From Mycobacterium sp. WUMAC-067 (GTDB lineage Bacteria > Actinomycetota > Actinomycetes > Mycobacteriales > Mycobacteriaceae), in contig NZ_JAEKMI010000012.1 of NCBI RefSeq assembly GCF_020217485.1, positions 83,242 to 147,241 on the forward strand: DNA of 64,000 bases, given 5' to 3'. Both the position numbers and the translations under genes were made by a program. Shown one piece after another: positions 9,143 through 19,025 of the stretch (positions within the stretch are counted from its first letter, which is position 1; the number at the start of each line of letters is the position of its first letter). Below the pieces are notes generated by a model that ran no database searches, had not been told where the DNA came from, and saw only the letters and a list, made by a program, of their open reading frames with translations.

Positions 9143-9505
9143 GTGACCCTCGCTCCTGACCTGTTGGTGCATCTGTGCGGGACCGAGCAGTGGGCGCGGG
9201 CCCGCCGTGAGGGCGCCATCAGCCCCGCCGGCGGGGCCGCCTTCATCCATCTGTCGACGCCCGGTCAGGTCCACCTGCCCGCCAATCGGCTCTACCGGGG
9301 ACGCCGCGACCTGGTGCTGTTGCACATCGATCCGGCCCGGCTCGACGCGCCGGTGCGTTGGGAGCCGGGAGTGGCAACCGATCCGGAGTCGATGTTGTTC
9401 CCGCACCTGTACGGCATCCTGCCGGTGGCCGCGGTGACCCGGGTCACCCCTTATCCTCCCGGGGCCGACGGCACCTTCCCGCCGGTCGCCGGCGGGTCGA
9501 CGTAG
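9143..9505 (+). CDS. DUF952 protein (Rv2705c-like)
   Basis: A 120-residue protein of the DUF952 family, with the typical pattern LVHLCGTEQW, FIHLSTPGQV and LYRGRRDLVLLHIDP. The GTG at 9143 has AGGGTGA upstream. The family is small, cytosolic and of unknown activity. Its last 55 bases overlap the end of the convergent Rid-family gene on the other strand, so the two messages would be complementary at their 3' ends. Confidence 0.8.
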   Translation: MTLAPDLLVHLCGTEQWARARREGAISPAGGAAFIHLSTPGQVHLPANRLYRGRRDLVLLHIDPARLDAPVRWEPGVATDPESMLFPHLYGILPVAAVTRVTPYPPGADGTFPPVAGGST

Positions 9506-9867
9506 GCGTCGGCCTCGATTTCCACCAGCAACTCGGGCGCGATCAGCGCCGAGACCTCGACCATGGTGGCCGCGGGGCGTATCGCGCCGAAGACCTGCTC
9601 GTGCACGGCCCCCACCTCCCGCCAGCGCGAGATGTCGGTGACGTAGATCCGCGTGCGTACCACGTCGCTGAGCGCCGCGCCCGCTTGCTGCAGCGCAATT
9701 TCGATGCGGCGCAAGGCATCTCGCGCCTGGGCGGCGATGTCTCCGGCGGGCCCGTCGCCGGTGGTTCCGGCCACCGACACGTGCGGGCCGACCCGCACCG
9801 CGCGCGAGTAACCGACCACCGATTCGAAGGCGGATTCGGAGAGGACCACTTTGCGGCGTGACGACAT
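9451..9867 (-). CDS. Rid-family protein lacking the imine-deaminase arginine (Rv2704-like)
   Basis: A 138-residue YjgF/YER057c/UK114 (Rid) protein. RidA itself hydrolyses reactive enamine/imine intermediates, using an arginine in the PARxxVEV motif (Arg105 in E. coli). Here the segment is RPAATMVEVSAL, with Ala where that arginine should be, so this is likely one of the Rid subgroups (Rid4-7) without that activity. The other core features, SVAGTTGDG and VVRTRIYVTDIS, are present. Start ATG 9867 (MSSRRKVV). Its gene overlaps the convergent DUF952 gene by 55 bases. It is upstream of nothing obvious metabolic, so its job is open. Confidence 0.82.
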   Translation of the reverse strand: MSSRRKVVLSESAFESVVGYSRAVRVGPHVSVAGTTGDGPAGDIAAQARDALRRIEIALQQAGAALSDVVRTRIYVTDISRWREVGAVHEQVFGAIRPAATMVEVSALIAPELLVEIEADAYVDPPATGGKVPSAPGG

Positions 9868-9999
9868 GCGCCTCACGCTACGGCGGCGGCGCCGTCGGCG
9901 CAGCCGAATTTCGCCGCCGCAGCGGGTCTTTGGCCGGCACGCGTTCAGCGCGCCGCGAACAGCTTGTGCACCAACCGTTCTCGCGAACGGCCGACCCGG

Positions 10000-11502
<1,503 letters not shown>

Positions 11503-11635
11503 TTACACCCCTTCGTTTGGGCTCACCTTCGGTGGGTATTGGGCATGGTTAACCGAAAGTGTCTGCTATGTCGATGTCGGCGTTGGTATCAGCGTGAGTA
11601 GTCGCACGCTATCGGTTGGGCGTTCGCCGAGCACC

Positions 11636-11641
11636 ATTGTA
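11636..11641 (-). promoter_or_regulatory. candidate -10 box (TACAAT) for sigA
   Basis: In the 177-base gap between the ppgK stop and the sigA start, the minus strand carries TACAAT, a near-consensus -10. No good -35 is seen 17 bases upstream. The leader would be about 125 bases. Confidence 0.45.
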
Positions 11642-11679
11642 ACGACAGTGCGCGGTACTACAGCTCTGCCGGGCGAAAT

Positions 11680-12489
11680 TCAGTGGGTCACGTCCGAGGT
11701 GGCGGCCATCGCCGCGCCGACGATCCCGGCGGTGTTGAGCAGGGCCGCCGGCACCACCGGGGTGCGGTTCTCGAGCAGCGGCAGCCACTTGTCGGCCTTG
11801 CGGCTGATGCCGCCCCCGGCGATGAACAGGTCCGGCCACATCGCGTTCTCGATGCTCACCAGCACCTCGGTCACGTGTTTGGTCCATTTTTCGTAGGACC
11901 AGCCCTTCTTTTCCTTCACCGAGGACGCGGCTCGTTTCTCGGCTTCCTTGCCGCCGACCTCGAGGTGCCCGAACTCGGTGTTGGGGATCAGCGTGCCGTT
12001 GTGGATGACCGCCGAGCCGATGCCGGTGCCGAAGGTCAGCAGAATCACCAGGCCCGTCTGGTTTCTGCCCGCCCCGTAGTGCTCCTCGGCCAGCCCGGCC
12101 GCGTCGGCGTCGTTGAGCACCGTGACGTCCTGGCCGTCCAGCTCGGCGCTGATGATGTCGCGGGCATTGGCGCCGATCCAGGACTTGTCCACGTTGGCCG
12201 CGGTCTGCGCGACGCCGTGCGTGACGACCCCGGGATAGGTCACGCCGAGGGGCCCGGTCCATCCGAATTCGTTGACGACCGCGGCGATGGTCTTGGCGAC
12301 CGCCGCCGGCGTGGCGGGTTGCGGGGTCAGCAGTTTGACCCGCTCGCCGATCAACAACCCGGTGTCCATGTCGACGATGCCGCCTTTGATGCCGCTGCCA
12401 CCGACGTCGATGCCGAAGCCGCGGCGTTCATGTGTGCCGTCGGCCGCTGCGGCGCCGGGCGTGTCCGTGGTCGAGTCGGTGGTGGTCAT
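11680..12489 (-). CDS. ppgK: polyphosphate glucokinase
   Basis: A 269-residue ROK-family kinase that phosphorylates glucose with polyphosphate (or ATP), feeding glycolysis; it matches Rv2702. The phosphate-binding motif GFGIDVGGSGIKGG is near residue 25, the catalytic Asp sits in VLNDADAAG, and the second phosphate motif is LTFGTGIGSAVI. Glucose contacts follow at NTEFGHLEVGG. The Lys-rich stretch EKKGWSYEKW fits the PPGK subgroup. ATG 12489 is preceded by GAGGAG at good spacing. It lies upstream of sigA on the same strand, but sigA seems to have its own promoter. Confidence 0.94.
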   Translation of the reverse strand: MTTTDSTTDTPGAAAADGTHERRGFGIDVGGSGIKGGIVDMDTGLLIGERVKLLTPQPATPAAVAKTIAAVVNEFGWTGPLGVTYPGVVTHGVAQTAANVDKSWIGANARDIISAELDGQDVTVLNDADAAGLAEEHYGAGRNQTGLVILLTFGTGIGSAVIHNGTLIPNTEFGHLEVGGKEAEKRAASSVKEKKGWSYEKWTKHVTEVLVSIENAMWPDLFIAGGGISRKADKWLPLLENRTPVVPAALLNTAGIVGAAMAATSDVTH

Positions 12490-12590
12490 CGAATCTCCTC
12501 GGCGTGACTGGGCTGTCCGCTCACCTTAACGCCGCGACGCTGGGGCCTGCGGCGTCTGCGCGGCCGTGGCGACTGTGATGCGATAGAGCG

Positions 12591-13469
12591 GTGATCCAAT
12601 CCGATGACGAGCTCGTGCGGCTGCGTTCCGTGGCCGAAACCCTGGTCGTGGAGGCCGCCGCGTTCGTGCGGCGTCGGCGCGCCGAGGTGTTCGGCGCCGA
12701 GCCGGCCGGCGTGACGGCCCCGGACAGCGGCGCGGTGCGGGCCAAGAGCACCCCGACCGATCCGGTGACGGTGGTCGACACCGAGACCGAGCGGCTGTTA
12801 CGCGACCGGTTGGCCGAATTACGGCCTGGGGACCCCATTCTCGGCGAGGAGGGCGGCGGGCCGACCGACCCGGCGGGCGCGCCGGCCGGATCGGTGACCT
12901 GGGTGCTCGATCCCATCGACGGCACGGTGAACTTCGTTTACGGCGTTCCCGCCTACGCGGTGTCGGTCGGCGCGCAGGTCAACGGCGAGTCGGTGGCCGG
13001 GGCGGTCGCCGACGTCGTCGGCGACCGGGTGTACTCGGCGGCGATCGGCCTCGGTGCGCACGTCACCGACGGCCAGGGGACCCAGCCATTGCAGTGCTCG
13101 GCGGTCGAGGACGTGTCGATGGCGTTGCTGGGCACCGGTTTCGGCTATTCGCGGCAGCGCCGCGCGGCGCAGGCGGCGCTGTTGGCGCGCATGCTGCCGG
13201 TGGTCCGCGATGTTCGTCGCATCGGCTCGGCGGCGCTGGATCTGTGCATGGTGGCCTCGGGCCGGCTGGACGCCTACTACGAGCACGGCCTGAAGGTGTG
13301 GGACCGCGCCGCGGGCGCGCTGATCGCCGCCGAGGCGGGGGCCCGCGTGGTGCTGCCGGCGCACGACGCCACCGGGGCGGGACTGGTGCTGGCGGCCGCT
13401 CCCGGGATCGCCGACGAGCTGCTGGCCGTGCTGGAGCGGTTCAACGGCCTGGATCCGATTCTGGATTGA
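12591..13469 (+). CDS. suhB: inositol monophosphatase family protein SuhB
   Basis: A 292-residue Mg2+-dependent phosphatase of the IMPase family, matching Rv2701c. It probably removes phosphate from inositol 1-phosphate, supplying inositol for phosphatidylinositol, lipoarabinomannan and mycothiol. Metal and catalytic motifs are intact: GEEGGG (Glu), WVLDPIDGTVNFVYG and, near the end, VWDRAAGALIAAEAG. Start GTG 12591. It is divergent from ppgK and ends five bases before the convergent cei gene. Confidence 0.92.
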   Translation: MIQSDDELVRLRSVAETLVVEAAAFVRRRRAEVFGAEPAGVTAPDSGAVRAKSTPTDPVTVVDTETERLLRDRLAELRPGDPILGEEGGGPTDPAGAPAGSVTWVLDPIDGTVNFVYGVPAYAVSVGAQVNGESVAGAVADVVGDRVYSAAIGLGAHVTDGQGTQPLQCSAVEDVSMALLGTGFGYSRQRRAAQAALLARMLPVVRDVRRIGSAALDLCMVASGRLDAYYEHGLKVWDRAAGALIAAEAGARVVLPAHDATGAGLVLAAAPGIADELLAVLERFNGLDPILD

Positions 13470-13474
13470 CCGCC

Positions 13475-14125
13475 TCAGCAGCTGCTGGCGTGAATCTTGG
13501 CCAGCAGCGTGGGATCTGACGGCTCGCTGGCGCCGGGCCGCAGGGTGGCGAGCACGGCGTCGATGTCGTCGTTGTGGGCCAACGCGCTGAAGTCGGTTCC
13601 CAAGGCGAGGTCGACGGAGTCGTCGGCGCGGCTGTCGTTGAACAGTTCGGTGCACGGCGCGACCAGCCACACCGCCGCGGCGGTGGCCTGTCCGGCGGTG
13701 CCGAAACGGATTTGGCCTTGGCAGTCGAGCCGGGTGCCCGCGTAGAGCGGGTCGTTGGCGGCGGTCGGCTGCGCGAAGCCGAGGTCTTTCATCGCCCCGG
13801 CGACGTCGCCGGCCTGCCCGCCCCGGCCGCTGGCGTTGAGGACGCGGACCTTGGTGTCGGCGAGTTTGGCGGGCGCGACGTCCATCATGGCGCTGCGCGA
13901 CACCTGCTCGCCGAGCTGGGCCGACGCCGACCCGGTCGACTTCGGCGGGAGGTTGCACACCACCGCCTCGTGCACCTTGGCGGGCCGCGTCAGCGCCACG
14001 GTCCAGATCACGCCGGTGGCCACTGCGAGGAAAATCACCACGACGATCGCGGGCTTGGGGTTGCGGCGCCGGAAGGGCCGACCATGCTTGTCAAAGGCTG
14101 TACCCTCGGTGATTTGTGTGACCAC
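13475..14125 (-). CDS. cei: envelope integrity protein Cei (LytR C-terminal domain)
   Basis: A 216-residue protein with one N-terminal transmembrane helix (AIVVVIFLAVATGVIWTVAL) and an extracytoplasmic LytR_C domain, matching Rv2700 (Cei) in length and position. In M. tuberculosis it supports envelope integrity and virulence; the domain is thought to bind cell-wall glycans or lipids. Typical elements are TKVRVLNASGRGG and the paired cysteines CQGQ / APCTEL, which may form a disulfide. The start is GTG 14125; a TAGAGT box ends six bases upstream, so the message may be leaderless. Confidence 0.92.
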   Translation of the reverse strand: MVTQITEGTAFDKHGRPFRRRNPKPAIVVVIFLAVATGVIWTVALTRPAKVHEAVVCNLPPKSTGSASAQLGEQVSRSAMMDVAPAKLADTKVRVLNASGRGGQAGDVAGAMKDLGFAQPTAANDPLYAGTRLDCQGQIRFGTAGQATAAAVWLVAPCTELFNDSRADDSVDLALGTDFSALAHNDDIDAVLATLRPGASEPSDPTLLAKIHASSC

Positions 14126-14131
14126 AGCTGC

Positions 14132-14137
14132 ACTCTA
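14132..14137 (-). promoter_or_regulatory. candidate -10 (TAGAGT) for leaderless cei mRNA
   Basis: Minus-strand TAGAGT lies six bases before the cei GTG start, the spacing expected when transcription begins at the start codon. No clear -35 is seen. Confidence 0.4.
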
Positions 14138-14226
14138 AACCCACTGTTCAGAAGCGAGCGCAAGGGTGAAAATAGGTGTGTGACGCAAATCACACCTTAA
14201 TGGGCCGCGATACGGGCACGAATCAT

Positions 14227-14255
14227 TTGGTGGATGCGTTCGACGCTGGTACAAA
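14227..14255 (+). promoter_or_regulatory. candidate promoter of the DUF4193 gene
   Basis: TTGGTG (14227-14232) and TACAAA (14250-14255) are separated by exactly 17 bases, a plausible SigA-type promoter. The leader to the ATG at 14320 would be about 58 bases, ending in a GGGGAAT ribosome-binding site. Confidence 0.5.
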
Positions 14256-14319
14256 GCGATGCTTGAGATTTTCGAGGGCATGCAGAGACGAGCAGAGGCA
14301 ATAGGGCAGGGGAATAGAT

Positions 14320-14622
14320 ATGCCTACCGATTATGACGCTCCACGGCGTACCGAGACGGACGACGTTTCGGAGGACTCGCTGGAGGAGCTCAAAGCGCGT
14401 CGGAACGAGGCGGCTTCGGCCGTCGTCGATGTCGACGAATCTGAATCCGCTGAGAATTTCGAACTGCCCGGCGCCGACCTGTCCGGTGAAGAGCTTTCGG
14501 TCCGTGTCGTTCCGAAGCAGGCTGACGAGTTCACCTGCTCGAGTTGCTTTCTGGTGCAACACCGCAGTCGGCTCGCCAGCGAGAAAAACGGCGTGATGAT
14601 CTGTACCGACTGCGCAGCCTGA
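14320..14622 (+). CDS. DUF4193 protein (Rv2699c-like)
   Basis: A 100-residue conserved actinobacterial protein, same length as Rv2699c. The N-terminal two thirds are acidic (DDVSEDSLEELKARRN and later EFELPGADL-like stretch); the end carries FTCSSCFLV and ICTDCAA, a four-cysteine zinc ribbon. I recall the family as essential or growth-supporting in screens, but its role is not known. ATG 14320 follows GGGGAA. It is divergent from cei. Confidence 0.88.
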   Translation: MPTDYDAPRRTETDDVSEDSLEELKARRNEAASAVVDVDESESAENFELPGADLSGEELSVRVVPKQADEFTCSSCFLVQHRSRLASEKNGVMICTDCAA

Positions 14623-14631
14623 TAGCTGCGC

Positions 14632-15117
14632 CTACCTTGTCAGGGCCGACAGCACCCGCTCCGGGTGACGGCAACTCACCAGCCAGTACGGCGTCGGGTC
14701 GTCCGGGTCGTCGAGGACGACCAGGATCATCGGTGCCACCCACGCCCTGTGCAGGACGTAGGCCGCCGGGTCGAGTTGGCGCCCCAACGCGGCGGATTTG
14801 GCCGAGGGGGCTACCTGTGCGGAGCGGGCGATCGCGGTGACCGGCAGGTGCGCATGGCCCGCCCACAGTTCCACTTCCCCCGGCACGGACGGGTTGGCGG
14901 TGACCCGGATCTCGATGCGGCCCAGCCATAACAGCGCCCCGGCCGCGACCGCGAACAGCGTGGCGTACGGCCACCAGGAGGAGTGGCGGGTGACGCCCAT
15001 GTTGAACTCGAACGCGATGATGCCGGCCAGCGCGAAGGCCGGTGGCCACCACCACCACGGAACCCACAATCGTTCGCGATACCGCACGTTGTGCGGCGCG
15101 ACGCGCGTATCGGACAC
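14632..15117 (-). CDS. DUF3093 membrane protein (Rv2698-like)
   Basis: A 161-residue protein with two membrane segments near the N-terminus ([18 protein letters not shown] and [17 protein letters not shown]) followed by a soluble domain with short beta strands ([23 protein letters not shown]). This matches DUF3093. I chose GTG 15117 ([10 protein letters not shown]), which gives the length I recall for Rv2698, rather than the ATG at 15162, which would overlap dut. It is divergent from dut, starts 25 bases apart. Function unknown. Confidence 0.8.
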   Translation of the reverse strand: MSDTRVAPHNVRYRERLWVPWWWWPPAFALAGIIAFEFNMGVTRHSSWWPYATLFAVAAGALLWLGRIEIRVTANPSVPGEVELWAGHAHLPVTAIARSAQVAPSAKSAALGRQLDPAAYVLHRAWVAPMILVVLDDPDDPTPYWLVSCRHPERVLSALTR

Positions 15118-15142
15118 GCAGTCAAGGGTAGTCTGTGGCCCC

Positions 15143-15607
15143 GTGTCGACCAGTCTGGCCATCGTCCGCCTTGACCCGGAGCTTCCGCTGCCCGCCCGCG
15201 CCCACGAGGGCGACGCGGGGATCGATCTCTACAGCGCCGAAGACGTCAAACTCGAGCCCGGGCGGCGCGCCCTGGTGCGCACGGGTGTCGCGGTCGCCAT
15301 CCCGTTCGGAATGGTCGGCCTGGTGCATCCTCGGTCGGGATTGGCTGCGCGCGTTGGGCTTTCGATCGTCAACAGTCCCGGTACCATCGACGCCGGCTAC
15401 CGCGGCGAGATCAAGGTCGCGTTGATCAACCTCGATCCGGCCGAGCCGATCGTGGTCCATCGCGGCGACCGCATCGCCCAACTGTTGGTGCAGCGGGTCG
15501 AGTTGGTGGAGCTGGTCGAGGTGTCGTCGTTCGACGAGGCCGGGCTGGCCGAGACGTCCCGTGGCGACGGTGGTCACGGTTCCTCCGGCGGACATGCGAG
15601 TTTGTGA
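15143..15607 (+). CDS. dut: deoxyuridine 5'-triphosphate nucleotidohydrolase (dUTPase)
   Basis: A 154-residue trimeric dUTPase, hydrolysing dUTP to dUMP and pyrophosphate, which keeps uracil out of DNA and feeds dTMP synthesis. The five family motifs are visible: [46 protein letters not shown] and the C-terminal Gly-rich arm [16 protein letters not shown] that closes over the substrate. Start GTG 15143 matches the Rv2697c N-terminus. It is followed, 46 bases on, by the DUF3710 gene, probably in one operon. Confidence 0.96.
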   Translation: MSTSLAIVRLDPELPLPARAHEGDAGIDLYSAEDVKLEPGRRALVRTGVAVAIPFGMVGLVHPRSGLAARVGLSIVNSPGTIDAGYRGEIKVALINLDPAEPIVVHRGDRIAQLLVQRVELVELVEVSSFDEAGLAETSRGDGGHGSSGGHASL

Positions 15608-15653
15608 TGGGCCGGCGACGGGCACGGCGAAGCGATGAGGAGGAGCGGCGCTG

Positions 15654-16409
15654 ATGGCTGCATTCGGTAAACGCTCGCGCAAGGACGACAGCGCCCCGGC
15701 CGCGCAGGCGGACGGGGCCGTGACGCCGGGCGCCGACGAGCCCGCCGCCGAGGAACTCGAGGGCCCGTTCGACATCGAGGACTTCGACGACCCCGCCGTC
15801 GCCGAGCTGGCCCGGCTCGACCTGGGCTCGGTGCTGATCCCCATGCCCGAGGCCGGGCAGCTGCAGGTCGAGCTGACCGAAACCGGTGTCCCGAGCGCGG
15901 TCTGGGTCGTCACGCCCAACGGTCGTTTCACCATCGCCGCCTACGCGGCGCCCAAGACGGGCGGGCTGTGGCGTGAAGTCGCCGGCGAGCTCGCCGAGTC
16001 GCTGCGCAATGACTCGGCCCAGGTCAGCATCAAGGACGGGCCGTGGGGGCGCGAGGTGGTCGGAACCGCCACCGGCGTGGTGCGCTTCATCGGGGTCGAC
16101 GGATACCGCTGGATGATCCGCTGCGTCATCAACGGCGCCCACGAGACGATGGAGGCGCTCGAACAGGAGGCGCGAGCGGCGTTGGCGGACACCGTGGTTC
16201 GCCGCGGCGACACACCGCTTCCGGTGCGCACGCCGCTGGCCGTGCAGCTGCCCGAGCCGATGGCGCAACAGCTGCGCGAAGCCGCCGCGGCGCAACAGGC
16301 TGCCGCACAGCAAGGCGAGGAGCAACAGACCCCTGCCGACGAGCCGGCCGCGCGCCGCAGCGCCGACGGCTCGGCCATGCAACAGCTGCGCACCACCACC
16401 GGCGGCTGA
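15654..16409 (+). CDS. DUF3710 protein (Rv2696c-like)
   Basis: A 251-residue conserved actinobacterial protein. After an acidic, Ala-rich N-terminus comes the conserved block EGPFDIEDFDDPAV and LIPMPEAGQLQVEL, typical of DUF3710; the C-terminus is Gln/Ala-rich and probably disordered. No catalytic motif is seen. The start has AGGAGGAG upstream at good spacing. It follows dut on the same strand and ends 15 bases before a convergent hydrolase gene. Confidence 0.85.
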   Translation: MAAFGKRSRKDDSAPAAQADGAVTPGADEPAAEELEGPFDIEDFDDPAVAELARLDLGSVLIPMPEAGQLQVELTETGVPSAVWVVTPNGRFTIAAYAAPKTGGLWREVAGELAESLRNDSAQVSIKDGPWGREVVGTATGVVRFIGVDGYRWMIRCVINGAHETMEALEQEARAALADTVVRRGDTPLPVRTPLAVQLPEPMAQQLREAAAAQQAAAQQGEEQQTPADEPAARRSADGSAMQQLRTTTGG

Positions 16410-16424
16410 CGCGAAGGCGAGCGG

Positions 16425-17141
16425 CTAGCCCAGCTCGTCCAGCGCCTGAAGGCAGGCCGCGCCCAGGGCGGCGGGATCCGACCCGATCTGATCCAGCGTC
16501 ACCGTGCGCAGCGCCGCGCGCGGCGCCGCGGCGACCCAGTCGACACCGGCCTGCAACGGGTGAATCGGATCGTCGACCGCGGCCGCCACCGCCAGCGGCG
16601 CGGCCAGTCCGGCCAGCTCGTCGCAACTCGGCGCGACGTAGGCGGCGGCTTCCTCCATGGCGTCCGGCAGGTGCGGCCACTGCGCGCCCCACGAGCGGGC
16701 CAGCTCGTCGGCCAGCCACGGCGGGCTGGAGGCCCGCATCCGGGTCGTCGTCGCCGCCAGGCCGTCGGCTCGCAACTGGGAGGCCGAATACCGCGCCGTG
16801 AGGGCGGCCGGCGCCTCGCCGGGCGCCCCCGCCCACGCCGGCAGCGCGGCCAGCACCGCGACCGCCCGGTCCGGATGGGCCAGCGCCCAGGCCGCCGCCA
16901 CGGCCGCGCCGATCGACACGCCGCCGACGGCGATCGGTCCTTCGCGCGCCGCGGCGTCCAGCGCCGCCAGGTAGCCGTCGATCAGCCGGTCGGGGCGCGG
17001 CGGCGGGGCCACCAGCACCGCGCCGACCTGGGCTAGCGGGCGGGAAAACGCCCGGTGAACGTAGTCGTCGTCGGAGCCGGTTCCCGGCAATAACACCGTC
17101 GTGACACCGCCCAGATCGACCACCACCCCTCGATAGTGCAC
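16425..17141 (-). CDS. alpha/beta hydrolase (Rv2695-like)
   Basis: A 238-residue alpha/beta hydrolase-fold protein. LLPGTGSDDD at residues 17-26 is the oxyanion-side loop, and GGVSIGAAVAAAWALAHP carries the nucleophile elbow (GVSIG with Ser). A catalytic Asp candidate is in AAAVDDPIHP, and the same segment or a later region would supply His. The substrate is unknown. The start is GTG 17141; no strong ribosome-binding site is visible. It lies divergent from the OB-fold gene. Confidence 0.75.
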   Translation of the reverse strand: MHYRGVVVDLGGVTTVLLPGTGSDDDYVHRAFSRPLAQVGAVLVAPPPRPDRLIDGYLAALDAAAREGPIAVGGVSIGAAVAAAWALAHPDRAVAVLAALPAWAGAPGEAPAALTARYSASQLRADGLAATTTRMRASSPPWLADELARSWGAQWPHLPDAMEEAAAYVAPSCDELAGLAAPLAVAAAVDDPIHPLQAGVDWVAAAPRAALRTVTLDQIGSDPAALGAACLQALDELG

Positions 17142-17257
17142 GGCGTTTACCTGCGGTCCAACATCACGTTTGAGTCGGTTGGCGCTGGGGAACCAAGAGG
17201 TCTACGGTGTCCGTTGGCATAGAGGAAGCATCGAAGCTTTTATCGTCAGGAGTGGCC

Positions 17258-17626
17258 ATGGGGGCCCAAGGGTATCTGCGCCGGCTGACCCGTCGGCTGA
17301 CGGAGGATCCGGAGCAACGCGACTCTGAGGAACTGTCCGACGAAGTCGCCAGCACCGGCGCGCAACGGGCTATCGATTGCGAGCGTGGCCAGGAGGTCAC
17401 GATGGTCGGCACGCTGCGCAGCGTGGAATGCAACGGCAGGGCCTGCGCCGGCGGGGTGCGCGCCGAATTGTTCGACGGCAGCGACACCGTCACGCTCGTG
17501 TGGCTGGGCCAGCGCCGCATCCCGGGCATCGACTCGGGCCGCACCCTGCGGGTGCGGGGCCGACTCGGCAAGCTCGAGAACGGAACCAAAGCGATCTACA
17601 ACCCGCACTACGAAATTCAGCGGTGA
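17258..17626 (+). CDS. OB-fold nucleic-acid-binding protein (Rv2694c-like)
   Basis: A 122-residue protein with an OB-fold of the tRNA-anticodon/RecG-wedge type: VTMVGTLRSVECN, VRAELFDGSDTVTLVWLGQRRI and TLRVRGRLGKLENGTKAIYN form its strands. It probably binds single-stranded nucleic acid; no partner is known. ATG 17258 has AGGAG directly upstream; the longer reading from 17207 adds residues with no support. The stop overlaps the start of the following DUF3159 gene (GTGA), so the two are translationally coupled. Confidence 0.83.
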   Translation: MGAQGYLRRLTRRLTEDPEQRDSEELSDEVASTGAQRAIDCERGQEVTMVGTLRSVECNGRACAGGVRAELFDGSDTVTLVWLGQRRIPGIDSGRTLRVRGRLGKLENGTKAIYNPHYEIQR

Positions 17627-18336
17627 CCGTCCCAGAAGGCTTGGGCGGGGCAACCCCGTCCCCCCGGGAACCGGGCTCATCGGAACAGACCACTAGCCGC
17701 ATCAACCCCGAGCGCCTGCTGGCGCAGGCGGGTGGGGTCAGCGGCGTCATCTACTCGTCTCTTCCCGTCATCGTCTTCGTCATCGTCTCGAGCGTGTCGG
17801 GCCTGGTCCCGGCCATCGCGGCCGCCCTGGGGGTCGCCGCGCTGGTCTTGCTCTGGCGGCTGATTCGGCGGGATTCCCCGCAACCGGCGTTCTCCGGGTT
17901 CTTCGGCGTGGCGCTGTGCGCGCTGATCGCCTACGTGCTGGGGGAGTCCAAGGGTTATTTCCTGCTGGGCATCTGGATGTCGCTGGTGTGGGCGGTGGTG
18001 GTCGCGGCGTCGGTGCTGATCCGCCGGCCGCTGGTGGGCTACGTATGGAGCTGGGCCGCCGGGCGCGGGGACGGCTGGCGCAGCGTTCCCCGGGCCGTCC
18101 TGGCGTTCGACGTCGCCTCGCTGGGCTGGGTGCTGGTGTTCGCCGCCCGCTTCGTGGTCCAGGGGCTCCTCTACGACGCCGATCGGACCGGGTGGCTGGC
18201 GGCCGCGCGGATCGGGATGGGCTGGCCGCTGACCGTGCTGGCCGCGCTGGCGACCTACGCGGCGATCAAGGCGGCGCAGCGGGCCATCGCGGAGAGCGCC
18301 GGGGTCGAGCTGGAACCCCGCACCGTGGGCGATTAG
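17623..18336 (+). CDS. DUF3159 integral membrane protein (Rv2693c-like)
   Basis: A 237-residue protein with about six membrane segments, starting with VIYSSLPVIVFVIVSSVSGLVPAI-type hydrophobic residues and including GVALCALIAYVLG and SLVWAVVVAASVLI. This is the DUF3159 family, sometimes thought transporter-like but uncharacterised. The GTG at 17623 overlaps the upstream stop by four bases, which decides the start. It overlaps the end of the convergent trkB gene by four bases. The neighbourhood of potassium genes is suggestive only. Confidence 0.82.
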   Translation: MTVPEGLGGATPSPREPGSSEQTTSRINPERLLAQAGGVSGVIYSSLPVIVFVIVSSVSGLVPAIAAALGVAALVLLWRLIRRDSPQPAFSGFFGVALCALIAYVLGESKGYFLLGIWMSLVWAVVVAASVLIRRPLVGYVWSWAAGRGDGWRSVPRAVLAFDVASLGWVLVFAARFVVQGLLYDADRTGWLAAARIGMGWPLTVLAALATYAAIKAAQRAIAESAGVELEPRTVGD

Positions 18337-18989
18337 CCCAACAGCAGCTTCTGCAGGTCCTCTTCGGCCTCGGCGACGGCGACGAACAGCAGCTCGTCGC
18401 CGCCTTCCAGCGGCTCGTCCTCCTCGGGCACGATCACCCGCGGGCCGCGCAGGATCGTCACCAGCGAGGTGTCGCGCGGCAGCTGCAGTTTGCGCACCGG
18501 CTTGCCGCCCCAGGGCGTGTCATCGGGCAGGGTGATCTCGACGAGGTTGGCCTGCCCCTTGCGGAATTCCATCAGCCGCACCAGATCGCCGACGGCGACG
18601 GCCTCCTCGATGAGCGACGCCAGCATGCGCGGCGTCGACACCGCGACGTCGACGCCCCAGGCGTCGGTGAACAGCCACTCGTTGCGCGGGTCGTTGACCC
18701 GGGCCACCACCCGGGGCACCGCGAATTCGGTTTTGGCCAACAGGCTTAGCACGACGTTGGCCTTGTCATCGCCGGTGGCGGCCACCACCACGTCGAACTC
18801 CTGCATGCGCACCGATTCCAGCAGGCTCAACTCGCACGCGTCGCCCAGGCGCCAGTGCGCGGCCGGAATGGCGTCGACGTCGACGTGGTCGGGGTTCCGC
18901 TCGATCAGCGTCACATCGTGGCCGTTGCCGATGAGTTCCCGTGTGACCGAGCGGCCGACCGCGCCGGCGCCGGCAACCGCTACCTTCAT
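18333..18989 (-). CDS. trkB: Trk-type potassium regulator (TrkB/CeoC)
   Basis: A 218-residue cytosolic regulator of potassium uptake with an N-terminal Rossmann (RCK/KTN) domain, KVAVAGAGAVGRSVTREL, and a C-terminal RCK_C domain (LVEITLPDDTPWGGKPV onward). The acidic turn IERNPDHVDV after strand 2 suits NAD(H) binding. It matches Rv2692. The trkA gene lies 36 bases upstream on the same strand; the pair would form an RCK complex gating a K+ channel or transporter. No trkG/trkH-type pore gene is in the window, but a KimA-like permease is divergent from trkA. Confidence 0.92.
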   Translation of the reverse strand: MKVAVAGAGAVGRSVTRELIGNGHDVTLIERNPDHVDVDAIPAAHWRLGDACELSLLESVRMQEFDVVVAATGDDKANVVLSLLAKTEFAVPRVVARVNDPRNEWLFTDAWGVDVAVSTPRMLASLIEEAVAVGDLVRLMEFRKGQANLVEITLPDDTPWGGKPVRKLQLPRDTSLVTILRGPRVIVPEEDEPLEGGDELLFVAVAEAEEDLQKLLLG

Positions 18990-19025
18990 ATGCGCCGTCT
19001 CCTCAAAGCCAGTCGCTCGAAATCA

